NCBI GenBank assembly: GCA_900318775.1
Contig: ONLY01000003.1
Span: 124,001-188,000, forward strand
From: an uncultured Prevotellaceae bacterium
GTDB lineage: Bacteria > Bacteroidota > Bacteroidia > Bacteroidales > Bacteroidaceae
Reading direction: 5' to 3'
DNA: 64,000 bases
Of this stretch, positions 1 through 8,905 are shown piece after piece; within the stretch, counting starts at the first letter, position 1; the number at the start of each line of letters is the position of its first letter. The notes beneath the pieces were generated by a model, which did not search any database, was not told the origin of the DNA, and saw only the letters and a list, made by a program, of their open reading frames with translations. The position numbers and the translations under genes were made by a program.

Positions 1-2006
1 ACAGTGGACCAGAACCTTTGCGCCACACTTACAATGCCTCTGTTTCCATGCGAGACCTATGGGAAACATATCTACCAGCATTCAAAGCCTTGGTGAAGAA
101 AGGCAATGTACGTGAGGTGATGTGTGCCTACAACCGCTACGAAGGCAAGCCTTGCTGCACCAGCGACCGCCTTTTGGTTGATATTCTTCGCCGCAAATGG
201 GGCTATAACGCTATCGTTGTGACCGACTGCGACGCAATCAACAACTTCTATAACAAAGGACAGCATGAGACGCACCCCGACCCTCTGTCTGCTTCTGTAG
301 ATGCTGTACTGAATGGCACAGACCTTGAATGCGGCAAGGTATTCATGGTGCTGACAGAAGCTTTGCAAAAAGGACTCATCCAAGAATCTACGCTGGACGA
401 CCACCTGCGCAAGACACTTATGGGGCGTTTTGAGCTTGGGATGTTCGACCCTGCCGACATGCTGCCTTGGGCAAAACTAGGACCAGAAGTCATCAGCAGC
501 GAGTCCAACAATGAACTCGCCACCCAAGCAGCACGCGAGTCAATGGTTCTGCTGAAAAACAACGGAGTGCTCCCACTCTCGAAAAGCCTCAAAAACATAG
601 CTGTGCTTGGCCCTAATGCTGACGATACCGAACTGCTCAATGGTAACTATGGCGGCACACCCACCAAAGAGCACACACATTCCCTGCTTGAAGGCATCCG
701 TAATGCCATGCCTAACGCTAACATCTTCTACAAGAAAGCCTGTGAACTCAACGACGAGTTCGCCACCGTACACCATTTGAACGATTTCAATGATGGCAAA
801 GGCGTGCGCGTTGAGTTCTTCAACAACAACTCTTTGAGTGGAACTCCCGACAAGACAGACTACTACAACGAACTCAACTTTAGCACGTTCGGCGCATGGG
901 GATTCGCTCAAGGCATCAGCAAGGACACCCTCTCCGTTCGCGTATCAGGCACCTATAAAGCCACCTTTACAGGCGACATGAAATATACCCTCTCCACCGA
1001 CAATGGCTATGTTCTCAAGGTAAATGGCGAGGTGGTAGAGGAAGCCACTGCGGGTGGCCGCCGTGGCGGTTTCGGATTTGGCCGCAACGTACAGTATAAG
1101 TCCTTCCCGGTGGAAGAGGGCAAGACCTATGATGTCGTGATTGAGTACAAACATGGCAACGGCAATTTTGCCATGTTACGCGGTGACATCTGCGAGCGCA
1201 AGCCTGTTGAGTTCACCAACCTTGCCGAGGAAGTGAAAAACATGGACGCCATTATCGTCATCGGTGGCATTTCTGCCCGAATGGAAGGAGAAGGCGGAGA
1301 CAAGGCAGACATCGAACTGCCCAAGGTACAGCAACGCTTGGTGAAGGCGATGCATGCCACAGGAAAGCCTGTTGTGTTCGTCAATTGTTCTGGTTCTGCC
1401 ATCGCCTTCGGCAGTGTGGAAGACAGCTACGACGCACTCCTTCAGGCATGGTATCCAGGACAAGGCGGAGCAAAAGCCTTGGCAGAAGTGCTCTTCGGCG
1501 ACTACAACCCAGGCGGCAAACTCCCTGTCACATTCTATCGTTCCAACGACGACCTCCCCGATTTCCTCGATTACAGCATGGAGAATCGCACCTACCGCTA
1601 TTTCCATGGCACTCCACTCTATGCGTTCGGTCAAGGACTTTCCTACACAACCTTCTCTGTAGGTAAAGGCAAGCTGTCAAAAAGCGCCATGAAAGCAGAC
1701 GGAAACGTAAAACTGACCGTTCCTGTCACAAATACTGGCAAGCGTGAAGGAACTGAAACAGTGCAAGTCTACGTGAAGGCGCTCGACTATCCAGAAGCCC
1801 CCATCAAGTCGCTCAAAGGATTCCAGAAGTTGTCACTTCAAGCTGGCGAGACAGGGAAGGCAATCATTACGCTGGACGGCGAAGCCTTTGAGTATTACGA
1901 TCCTTCCATCGACGAGCTCTCTACTCGCCCTGGACGATACCAGATACTCTACGGGACGTCTTCACTCGACAGTGACCTACAGAGCCTCAACTTTGTAGTG
2001 AAATAA
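1..2006 (+). CDS. Glycoside hydrolase family 3 beta-glycosidase, 5'-truncated by window edge
   Basis: Probably a secreted or periplasmic exo-acting beta-glucosidase or beta-xylosidase that trims plant oligosaccharides. The frame is open to the window edge (codons before position 18 read SGPEPL), so the true start lies outside. Visible parts, numbering from the TTG at 18: the end of the N-terminal TIM barrel with the nucleophile motif VVTDCDAI (Asp about 70); the second alpha/beta domain with EGEGGDKADIELP near 425; a PA14-like insertion at about 255-390 within that domain; and a C-terminal fibronectin type III-like domain from about 555. The order GH3-N, GH3-C with PA14 insert, Fn3-like is common in Bacteroidetes polysaccharide degradation. 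The substrate cannot be told from the sequence. It converges with ruvB, with a palindromic repeat between the two stops. Confidence 0.93.
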   Translation, partial: SGPEPLRHTYNASVSMRDLWETYLPAFKALVKKGNVREVMCAYNRYEGKPCCTSDRLLVDILRRKWGYNAIVVTDCDAINNFYNKGQHETHPDPLSASVDAVLNGTDLECGKVFMVLTEALQKGLIQESTLDDHLRKTLMGRFELGMFDPADMLPWAKLGPEVISSESNNELATQAARESMVLLKNNGVLPLSKSLKNIAVLGPNADDTELLNGNYGGTPTKEHTHSLLEGIRNAMPNANIFYKKACELNDEFATVHHLNDFNDGKGVRVEFFNNNSLSGTPDKTDYYNELNFSTFGAWGFAQGISKDTLSVRVSGTYKATFTGDMKYTLSTDNGYVLKVNGEVVEEATAGGRRGGFGFGRNVQYKSFPVEEGKTYDVVIEYKHGNGNFAMLRGDICERKPVEFTNLAEEVKNMDAIIVIGGISARMEGEGGDKADIELPKVQQRLVKAMHATGKPVVFVNCSGSAIAFGSVEDSYDALLQAWYPGQGGAKALAEVLFGDYNPGGKLPVTFYRSNDDLPDFLDYSMENRTYRYFHGTPLYAFGQGLSYTTFSVGKGKLSKSAMKADGNVKLTVPVTNTGKREGTETVQVYVKALDYPEAPIKSLKGFQKLSLQAGETGKAIITLDGEAFEYYDPSIDELSTRPGRYQILYGTSSLDSDLQSLNFVVK

Positions 2007-2061
2007 ACAAGGTCTTGCAAGAAAAAGAAAGAGGGAAAGAGATGTCTCTATAACCTCAGAA

Positions 2062-2126
2062 CCTAAGTGCCCCACATCGGTCAACCGATGTGGGGCACTT
2101 AGACTAATCGATGTGGAGGACATCAA
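2062..2126. repeat. Triple 19-bp palindromic repeat, period 23 (intergenic)
   Basis: Three 19-bp units at 2062-2080, 2085-2103 and 2108-2126, separated by 4-nt spacers (TCAA, CTAA), giving a period of 23 and a total of 65 bp. Unit 2 is CCGATGTGGGGCACTTAGA; unit 1 is its reverse complement at 18 of 19 positions; unit 3 is a diverged copy (TCGATGTGGAGGACATCAA) and itself near-palindromic. Units 1 and 2 together form an 18-bp perfect inverted repeat with a 2-nt centre (2064-2081 and 2084-2101). It lies between convergent GH3 and ruvB, so it may also end transcription, though there is no U-tract. Confidence 0.8.
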
Positions 2127-2185
2127 TTGGGAGAGTGTTAGGCTCATTCTATTTTGAAACACCCTTCGTTTTATGCTTCATTACC

Positions 2186-3232
2186 TCAATCAAACAGATT
2201 GCGCATGCCTGTCGTGTCATTGGGGTTTGCCCAAGGATTGCGGCTAAGGTGCTTATAGGCCAGCTCCGTCACCTCACGCCCACGTGGAGTACGCTTGATG
2301 AATCCTTCCTTAATAAGGAAAGGCTCATAAACCTCTTCCACCGTGCCCGTATCTTCTCCTATGGCTGTGGCAATAGTGCCAAGCCCCACAGGACCTCCCT
2401 TGAACTTATCAATGATAGTGGTAAGAATCTTGTTGTCGATTTCGTCCAAGCCAAACTTGTCAATATTCAACGCTTCGAGAGCCATGTGAGCAATTGGCAA
2501 ATCAATAGTGCCATTACCTTTCACCTGCGCGAAATCACGCACACGGCGCAAAAGGGCATTGGCAATACGAGGCGTACCACGAGAGCGGGAAGCAATCTCA
2601 CCTGCTGCATCAAAATCGCAAGGAATACCTAACAATTTGGATGAGCGGAGAATAATCTTTGTCAGCACTTCTGCATCGTAATATTCAAGGTGAAGGTTAA
2701 TGCCAAAACGAGCACGGAGTGGCGCTGTCAAGAGTCCACTGCGGGTTGTAGCGCCCACCAACGTGAAAGGATTCAAATCTATCTGGATGGAGCGTGCTGA
2801 CGGCCCCTTGTCTATCATGATGTCAATACGGTAGTCCTCCATGGCAGAATAGAGGTACTCTTCCACAATCGGCGAAAGACGATGTATCTCATCAATGAAA
2901 AGCACATCATTCTCTTCCAGCGACGTGAGAATGCCAGCAAGGTCACCAGGCTTATCAAGCACAGGACCCGACGTCACCTTAAACCCCACCCCCAACTCAT
3001 TGGCGATAATGTTGGAGAGCGTAGTCTTGCCCAGTCCTGGAGGACCATGCAATAAGGTATGGTCAAGAGGTTCACCACGAAAACGGGCCGCCTCAACAAA
3101 CACGCTAAGGTTTTCCACCACCTTGTTTTGTCCACTGAAATCATCAAAGCGGAGCGGACGAAGGGCATTCTCAAAGTCCTTATCCTTTGTATTCCGCTGT
3201 TCACGTATATCGAAATCTTCTTGCATAGTCAT
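2186..3232 (-). CDS. ruvB: Holliday junction branch migration DNA helicase RuvB
   Basis: Motor subunit of the RuvAB complex, which drives branch migration of Holliday junctions during recombinational repair. At 348 aa it has the normal family length. Walker A GPPGLGKT is at residues 63-70, Walker B FIDEIH around 112-117, sensor 1 ATTR at 161-164 and the arginine finger in PLRARFG (about 173). The C-terminal winged-helix DNA-binding domain ends with an [16 protein letters not shown] segment typical of RuvB. A second Met at residue 3 could be the real start. It starts 8 nt after the stop of the upstream secreted-protein gene, so it is probably the last gene of the 7301-2186 operon. Confidence 0.97.
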   Translation of the reverse strand: MTMQEDFDIREQRNTKDKDFENALRPLRFDDFSGQNKVVENLSVFVEAARFRGEPLDHTLLHGPPGLGKTTLSNIIANELGVGFKVTSGPVLDKPGDLAGILTSLEENDVLFIDEIHRLSPIVEEYLYSAMEDYRIDIMIDKGPSARSIQIDLNPFTLVGATTRSGLLTAPLRARFGINLHLEYYDAEVLTKIILRSSKLLGIPCDFDAAGEIASRSRGTPRIANALLRRVRDFAQVKGNGTIDLPIAHMALEALNIDKFGLDEIDNKILTTIIDKFKGGPVGLGTIATAIGEDTGTVEEVYEPFLIKEGFIKRTPRGREVTELAYKHLSRNPWANPNDTTGMRNLFD

Positions 3233-3240
3233 TCAAGCAA

Positions 3241-6027
3241 TTATTCATTCACCATAAACTTGCCTTCGGGCGTCATTCCCTCACAAGAAATATACATCTC
3301 ATGACACGACGAGTTATTGTAGAACTCCACAGTAGCTTTACCCTCGGCATCAGTCTTCACTTCCGGCTCCCAGAACAGCGTACGGCGGAAGTCATCCATC
3401 GGAGGCAACACCGAATAATCATCCGTCTCGAAAGTGGTAGCCTTGTTGAAAGCCTGGAAATGAGTGTTGCGCAATCCCTTCTGCTTCGTTTGGAACGAAT
3501 GATGGGTATAGACAAACACCGTCACAGGATTTGGAATGGACGGAATCGCCCTCAAATAGCGCGGATAGATATCCGACCTTTCTGTCACATAGACAGACTT
3601 CACCTCGTCCAGGTCCATATTGAGCAACGTTCCTGCGATATCCGAATCCGCTTGAGCCACAGCACTACCCTGCTGCACTTCAAAAGTGTCAAACTTGAGA
3701 GAACCCAGCATCGTGATGGCCCAATAGGCATTATCAACAATCCAAATAATAGGCCGATTCTTGTAAGAAAGCCCTGCGTAACGGTAGATGCTGCCTGTTT
3801 CTGTATTTTCGTCCATCTCCAATGGTTCAGACTCCGTAATGTCTGCCCCTTCTTCTGCCATATCCCCATCCTCTGCCACTTCCAGCGAATAATCGGCCGT
3901 GGAGACAGCAGAAGCATCGGCCGTTGCTTCCTGTATGGCGGCATCAGTGGCAAAAGCATTCACGTCCTTGCCAGACCCTCCAAAGAAAGGATTGCGCATA
4001 TGGAGCCAACTGCTCAAAGTGGGCAACTCCATTCCCCTGTCGGCAAACATGTCCGCATCAGTATCTGCGTTGTAATACATGGAAGCATAGTGCTGGGCTT
4101 GGGTTTCCGACTCCCATGCTGCACGGGCATTGTCATAGATACGAGCGCGCTTAGCCTTCACCACCACCGTAGGCAACACGTGCTCGCGCCGCTGGATAGG
4201 AATATACTCATGCTCTTCCTCTGCAGCCTTTTTCGATGCTTCGGTAGCAAAGAGATTAGGACGCATCAGATTGATGGTCTTAGTCTCATTGGGCGATAAC
4301 CAGCGCCGAGCCGGTGAGAAATGGCGGTCAATGCCCACATAGTAATTGGCATCCTTCTCGTCTTTCTGAGTGTTGATAATCAATTTCCACTCCCCATCCA
4401 TATTCGGCAGGGAGAAGGCATAATTTCCCAAAGAGTCCGTCACCGTGGCACCTTCCAGATGCTCGCCGTTTTGGTTGTAGAAGTACATGAACAAATTCAC
4501 GCCATCCACCGTGTTCTTCTTACGCTTTTGCCCCAATGTGCCAAACACATACAGTTTATCTTCTATAGGCTGCGTAAAGTTTGCCGTGCTGTCGTTGAAG
4601 AAAGTACGTCCCTCGTTCTGAGCAACAGCATTGGCCATCAGCGCCCAGTCATACCTGCGCCATCCCTGCACCAGCATCAATAAGTCTGCAGCAAGACGGT
4701 GCTCATAATCATCAGCCTCAAAATAATAACCCGGATCGGCAATATAGCCCTTAATGTCACTAGACAGCAAGAGCCACGTAAGCGCATTACCCTCACACCC
4801 ATTAGTCATCGTGGCTGCATCCATCGCTGAAATAGACAGGTTGCTGTTCGGCTGAGCCTGAATATTGAGTGTCACCGTCTTGCAAGGCTTCGGGAAAGCC
4901 TGCACAGAAGTGACGCGGATAGAGTCAGCCTTGTCGGCTACAGGGGCAATGAAGAACTGACGGTCTGCCTGAATACGTCCATCAGCCGTGAAGAATGTCA
5001 ACTGATTCACTCCTGCTGGCAGCGAAGCCCTGTCTATCGGAATCATCATTGCAGGCTCAGCATATACCGTATCAGCCATCATCACACGACCATTGTTAAT
5101 CAGCGTGTAGCCCAACAATTTGCCCACCATCGACGGAGTAGCGTACACCGTCACCTCCACCGTTTCATCCTTCAGCGTGTTCACCTTCATCGCCAATCCG
5201 TCCTCCTCTCCTTCTTCCAAACGCACGTCATGCTTTTTGCCGTTGGCATCTATCAAGCGCAAATATTTAGGCTTTCCGTCAAGCACCACATCAAACACGC
5301 CCTTTCCGTCGCGCACAGTCGTCACAGCCGACAATTCCACTTTTTGGTCATTCAGCACGCTTCCTTGGGCATCAATGCCCACGCCCGTCTTGTCCGTCAC
5401 ATAGAAAGCCACACGATTAGGCACACCACGCACCAGCTTACCACCCTCCGGATAGAGCTTCACCTTCAATCCGCTCTCTTTCGGATTGGAAGTATCAGCC
5501 ATTCGTGTATTGGGCAAGCGTTTGCGGTAACCATAATCATCCATCACCATCTTGGAGTAATCGCCCTCCTTTTGAGGGGCGTTGAATACAGGGAACACCC
5601 GTGAGAAGATGCCTCCATTCCCCCAGTTCGTCATATAACGTGTGTAGGCACGCACCTCATAGAAACCCGTGCTATAGAGGCTGTCCAATTTGATGTCACC
5701 ATGTGCCACGCCATCCAGAATGGGCAACTTGCGAGTCTCCACCACATCGCCCGAAGGATTGACCAGCTCCACATACAGCACAGCGCTCATGTCGGTTGGC
5801 TTGCCGCTGTCAGAACGAATCACATACCCCTTGAACCAGATAGTCTCGCCCTTAAAGTATCCCGTGTTGTCAAAATGCAGATACACCTTCTCTTGAGGCA
5901 TCGTCTGCGCAAAGTTCATGGCACGTTTCATGTAGGACAACACGCCGACGAGTTCGCTGTTGTCCTGCGCCCATCCGCCCACTACGGCAGAGAGGGTGAA
6001 GATGAATAGTAAAAGATGTCGTTTCAT
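3241..6027 (-). CDS. Large secreted MG2-like / carboxypeptidase-regulatory-like protein
   Basis: A 928-aa exported protein of unknown function. A signal peptide is clear (MKRHLLLFIFTLSAVVGGWAQ). Residues about 45-130 (EKVYLHFDNTGYFKGETIWF onward) match the MG2-like beta-sandwich of Bacteroidetes proteins related to alpha-2-macroglobulins. Around 500-560 lies a carboxypeptidase-regulatory-like segment (GATVTDSLGNYAFSLP). Residues about 770-860 (PIIWIVDNAYWA, LDEVKSVYVTE) resemble a degenerate TonB-receptor plug domain, but no beta-barrel follows. An acidic stretch rich in Glu and Asp lies around 720-760. The last strands (ATVEFYNNSSCHEMYISCEG) look like the closing domain of this family. Co-transcribed with ruvB and a U32 peptidase gene. 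I infer an envelope role, but no specific function can be assigned. Confidence 0.8.
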   Translation of the reverse strand: MKRHLLLFIFTLSAVVGGWAQDNSELVGVLSYMKRAMNFAQTMPQEKVYLHFDNTGYFKGETIWFKGYVIRSDSGKPTDMSAVLYVELVNPSGDVVETRKLPILDGVAHGDIKLDSLYSTGFYEVRAYTRYMTNWGNGGIFSRVFPVFNAPQKEGDYSKMVMDDYGYRKRLPNTRMADTSNPKESGLKVKLYPEGGKLVRGVPNRVAFYVTDKTGVGIDAQGSVLNDQKVELSAVTTVRDGKGVFDVVLDGKPKYLRLIDANGKKHDVRLEEGEEDGLAMKVNTLKDETVEVTVYATPSMVGKLLGYTLINNGRVMMADTVYAEPAMMIPIDRASLPAGVNQLTFFTADGRIQADRQFFIAPVADKADSIRVTSVQAFPKPCKTVTLNIQAQPNSNLSISAMDAATMTNGCEGNALTWLLLSSDIKGYIADPGYYFEADDYEHRLAADLLMLVQGWRRYDWALMANAVAQNEGRTFFNDSTANFTQPIEDKLYVFGTLGQKRKKNTVDGVNLFMYFYNQNGEHLEGATVTDSLGNYAFSLPNMDGEWKLIINTQKDEKDANYYVGIDRHFSPARRWLSPNETKTINLMRPNLFATEASKKAAEEEHEYIPIQRREHVLPTVVVKAKRARIYDNARAAWESETQAQHYASMYYNADTDADMFADRGMELPTLSSWLHMRNPFFGGSGKDVNAFATDAAIQEATADASAVSTADYSLEVAEDGDMAEEGADITESEPLEMDENTETGSIYRYAGLSYKNRPIIWIVDNAYWAITMLGSLKFDTFEVQQGSAVAQADSDIAGTLLNMDLDEVKSVYVTERSDIYPRYLRAIPSIPNPVTVFVYTHHSFQTKQKGLRNTHFQAFNKATTFETDDYSVLPPMDDFRRTLFWEPEVKTDAEGKATVEFYNNSSCHEMYISCEGMTPEGKFMVNE

Positions 6028-6044
6028 TGATGTGTTTGTGTGTA

Positions 6045-7301
6045 TTATCGTTGCGTCAGTCGGTCAGCGGGCTGCAGCACGTAGAGCTTGTCGTTCACCC
6101 GCACCCGGTCATTCACCTTGATGCTGATGTGCTGCCCACGTGTAGCCGTTTCCACTGGTTCCAAGTCAAAGCGAATCTCTTCGCAGGGCTGGATGAGTGC
6201 ACCCGTCGTGGTGCCTGTCACCAATATCTTGTCGCCTACATGCAGGTCCACGTTCTCTATCAAGAACTCCGCCACGCCTATCTTCGAGAAGTACTTCATG
6301 CATTTTCCCACATAGACTTTCTTCTCTGTGGCCTTGCTGCCATACACCTCACACCATTCGCCCAACTTCTGCCCTTGGTAGTAACCATCCCAAAAGCCTC
6401 GGTTAAACACGGTGCTGAGTTCCTTGTCCCACACATCCTTCCGCTCATCGGTGAAATCACCGTCAAGCACAGCGTTGATAGCCTCGTTGTAAGCCTTCAC
6501 CACCGTATAGACGTATTCTGGACCTCTGGCACGCCCCTCAATCTTGAACACTCTGACACCCGCATTCATCATCACATCGATGAAACGGACAGTCTTCAAG
6601 TCACGAGGCGACATGATATACTTGTTATCCACATTCAGCTGTGTGCCTGTCTCCACATCAGTCACCTCATAGCCTCGACGACAGATCTGCACACACTCGC
6701 CACGATTAGCGCTACGGCCTGCATTCTGCAACGACAGGTAGCACTTACCGCTAATCGCCATGCACAAAGCGCCATGACAGAACATCTCGATTCTGATGAG
6801 TTCGCCCTTCGGACCTCTCACATCCTGCTCCACAATCTGCTGGTAAATGTCACGCACCTGCCACATGTTCAGCTCGCGCGCCAGCACCACCACATCGGCA
6901 AACTGCGCATAGAACTTCAGAGCCTCAATGTTTGAGATGTTCAGCTGGGTGCTCAAATGCACCTCCTGCCCAACCTCTCGGCAATAGGTCATCACCGCCA
7001 CATCACTCGCAATCACCGCCGAAATCTTCGCTTCCTTCGCCGCATCGATAATCTCATGCATCGTTGGGATGTCCTCGCCATAGATAATCGTGTTCACCGT
7101 CAGGTACGACTGCACGCCATGCTCATGACAGATGGCAGCAATCTCCTTCAAGTCATCAATCGTGAACGCGTTGGCCGAGTGGCTCCGCATATTCAGCTTC
7201 CCTATACCAAAATAGATTGAATTAGCTCCTGCCTTCAATGCTGCCGCCAAACTCTCGCGGCTTCCAACAGGTGCCATGATTTCAAAATCAGAACGTTTCA
7301 T
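6045..7301 (-). CDS. U32 family peptidase-like protein (TrhP/YegQ-type tRNA hydroxylation factor)
   Basis: A member of the U32 'collagenase-like' family. Related proteins (TrhP) are needed for 5-hydroxyuridine at the tRNA wobble position rather than proteolysis, so a tRNA-modification role is likely. The U32 signature is present as EMFCHGALCMAISGKCYLS, followed by further Cys in GECVQICRRGYE, consistent with Fe-S ligands. The N-terminal half is a TIM-barrel-like domain (APVGSRESLAAALKAGANSIYFG). I prefer the ATG at 7301 to the GTG at 7307, because the -7 promoter box TACCTTTG covers 7307-7314. The mRNA may therefore be nearly leaderless. First gene of the operon continuing into 6027-3241 and ruvB. 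Confidence 0.88.
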   Translation of the reverse strand: MKRSDFEIMAPVGSRESLAAALKAGANSIYFGIGKLNMRSHSANAFTIDDLKEIAAICHEHGVQSYLTVNTIIYGEDIPTMHEIIDAAKEAKISAVIASDVAVMTYCREVGQEVHLSTQLNISNIEALKFYAQFADVVVLARELNMWQVRDIYQQIVEQDVRGPKGELIRIEMFCHGALCMAISGKCYLSLQNAGRSANRGECVQICRRGYEVTDVETGTQLNVDNKYIMSPRDLKTVRFIDVMMNAGVRVFKIEGRARGPEYVYTVVKAYNEAINAVLDGDFTDERKDVWDKELSTVFNRGFWDGYYQGQKLGEWCEVYGSKATEKKVYVGKCMKYFSKIGVAEFLIENVDLHVGDKILVTGTTTGALIQPCEEIRFDLEPVETATRGQHISIKVNDRVRVNDKLYVLQPADRLTQR

Positions 7302-7306
7302 GGCCA

Positions 7307-7338
7307 CAAAGGTACAACTTTTTCATGTTTCCATCAAA
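7307..7338 (-). promoter_or_regulatory. Bacteroidetes sigma-ABfr promoter of the U32-ruvB operon
   Basis: On the minus strand a -33 TTTG (7335-7338) is followed by exactly 20 nt and a -7 TACCTTTG (7307-7314). Only five bases (TGGCC) separate the -7 box from the ATG at 7301. Confidence 0.82.
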
Positions 7339-7391
7339 AGAATGGATTCACTTTGTCGCATTTCACGGAAAAGATGTATCCCTTTGGAGAT

Positions 7392-8633
7392 TTATTCTCT
7401 TTTTCGGCACTTCAGCAGCTGATTGCCAATGTCTTTCACCTTTGCTCCAAATAAATAGACATCGCCGCCATCTTTGATGCCGGTCTTCTTGCGCAGGGCA
7501 TCAGCGGTGAGAATAAAGTTACGAGTGGCTATATTGGCTTGGGGCACCGCTTTCTTCAGGCTTTTCAGCAGTTTCGATGTGAAGGGTATCTGTTCTTCTA
7601 CTTCGAAGATGCGGCCGGGGAAGTCTGCTATGAGCTCGTCGGAGGTCATCAGATGGGTATCTACGTCTAACTGCTGCACGGGATAGCGTGCGCAGAGGCT
7701 GCTGAATGCCTGCACTTTCATCAGGGTGACATCAGGCTCATACAGATAGCGTTTCACGCCTCCATCTGTCAGGGAAATGCACATTTCATCGGATAAACCG
7801 AAGGTATATTTAATGGTATCGAAGGCTAAGAAATCCACACAATGGACTTTCACCTTGTTCACAGGGGGAACATCGTCCTGTGCTTGGGCTGCAACTTGCT
7901 TGACCAGCACCTCCTTACATTCGTTGCGCACGGCCACCACGTGCACTTCTGTCACGCCTTTCAACTTGCGCAACACATCCTTGATATCCACCATGGGGGA
8001 TAGTTTCACCAGCACCATCTGTGCGTGCTGCAGGAGTTCGTCCTGCCACTCCACAATGTTTGGCTCACAGTCTTCCATCGCATACACACGGCTACCGTCG
8101 CCGGCTCGTCGGGCTGGGTCGAGATAGATGACATCCACCGATGGAATGGGAAGATTTCGTCCATCGCCACAGCGCACTTCCACTTGAGGGTGCTGAGCGT
8201 CCTTCAGTACCTCAAAGTTATGCTGGGCCGTCTCGCAGAGCCATTCATTCCGCTCTGTATAGATGGCGCGTTCCATGCCTGCCGACATGTACCAGAAGTC
8301 TACACCCATGCCACCTGTCATGTCGCACAGGCTTGTTGGCTTCGAAGAGCCATCTGCCTGCGTCAGGCCATAGGTCTGCTCTATGATTCCACGCTTGTAG
8401 CGGGCTGTCTGCTCCGAACTGCATTGCTCGGCGGGCACTCGCCCTCCCATAATGAGGTCGGCACAGGCATACCATTCGGGCAGTTTCCCTTTCAAGCGCC
8501 GGCGTGCCTCTATTTGCTCCACGGCGAATGGCACGTCGATGCTTGGATAGCGTCGGGCTGCCAGCAGCAGTTCTACGGTGTCGGCATTTTGATGCTGCTG
8601 AATGAAATCGCGTATGTCGGAAGTCCAAGTCAT
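7392..8633 (-). CDS. Class I SAM-dependent methyltransferase with THUMP-like C-terminal domain
   Basis: A 413-aa protein with a central Rossmann methyltransferase fold. The SAM-binding motif I region is CDMTGGMGVDFWYMS (about 103-117); the acidic motif follows in AIYTERNEWLC, and the catalytic loop is YLDPARR, as in N- or C-directed nucleic-acid methyltransferases. The C-terminal part fits the THUMP-like domain of a Bacteroidetes family usually annotated only as methyltransferase. The likely substrate is RNA, but this is inference from the domain. It has its own promoter (-7 TACCTTTG at 8656-8663) and is separated from the next upstream gene by a triple palindrome element. Confidence 0.82.
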   Translation of the reverse strand: MTWTSDIRDFIQQHQNADTVELLLAARRYPSIDVPFAVEQIEARRRLKGKLPEWYACADLIMGGRVPAEQCSSEQTARYKRGIIEQTYGLTQADGSSKPTSLCDMTGGMGVDFWYMSAGMERAIYTERNEWLCETAQHNFEVLKDAQHPQVEVRCGDGRNLPIPSVDVIYLDPARRAGDGSRVYAMEDCEPNIVEWQDELLQHAQMVLVKLSPMVDIKDVLRKLKGVTEVHVVAVRNECKEVLVKQVAAQAQDDVPPVNKVKVHCVDFLAFDTIKYTFGLSDEMCISLTDGGVKRYLYEPDVTLMKVQAFSSLCARYPVQQLDVDTHLMTSDELIADFPGRIFEVEEQIPFTSKLLKSLKKAVPQANIATRNFILTADALRKKTGIKDGGDVYLFGAKVKDIGNQLLKCRKRE

Positions 8634-8655
8634 CGTTATTTATGGATTAGCCTGA

Positions 8656-8687
8656 CAAAGGTAAGAACTTTCCGGAAAACCTGCAAT
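8656..8687 (-). promoter_or_regulatory. Promoter of the THUMP-like methyltransferase gene
   Basis: Minus strand: -7 TACCTTTG at 8656-8663, 20-nt spacer, -33 core TTG (within ATTG) at 8684-8687. Start codon at 8633, about 22 nt downstream. Confidence 0.65.
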
Positions 8688-8740
8688 GATTGCCTCCTAA
8701 AAGAAGCACCGACAGAATGGGGCACCCTGCACCTCAAAAT

Positions 8741-8805
8741 CGGTGTGACTCAGACCGAGGGTACCGGTGTGAGTCAGACCGAGGGTGGCGGTGTGACTCA
8801 CACCG
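8741..8805. repeat. Triple palindrome element, copy 1
   Basis: Units at 8741-8757, 8765-8781 and 8789-8805, each fitting CGGTSTGASTCASACCG. The 7-nt spacers are AGGGTAC and AGGGTGG. The element is flanked by CCTCAAAAT on the left and TTTTTGAGG on the right, an outer inverted repeat. A CCTGCACCTC motif at 8726-8735 recurs beside copy 5. It lies between two minus-strand genes. Confidence 0.93.
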
Positions 8806-8905
8806 TTTTTGAGGCACAAAGTGCGGGGCAAAAGGAAGGGACTGTGTCACCTTTGAACACAGCCCCTTGTCTGACTATTTGAAGCCTGAATGAATCGGTA
8901 ACTCG

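Noticed and set aside
8025-8882. Plus-strand frame reading through triple palindrome copy 1
   Set aside because: Most of it is antisense to the methyltransferase; the in-frame reading of the element follows only because 24 is divisible by three.
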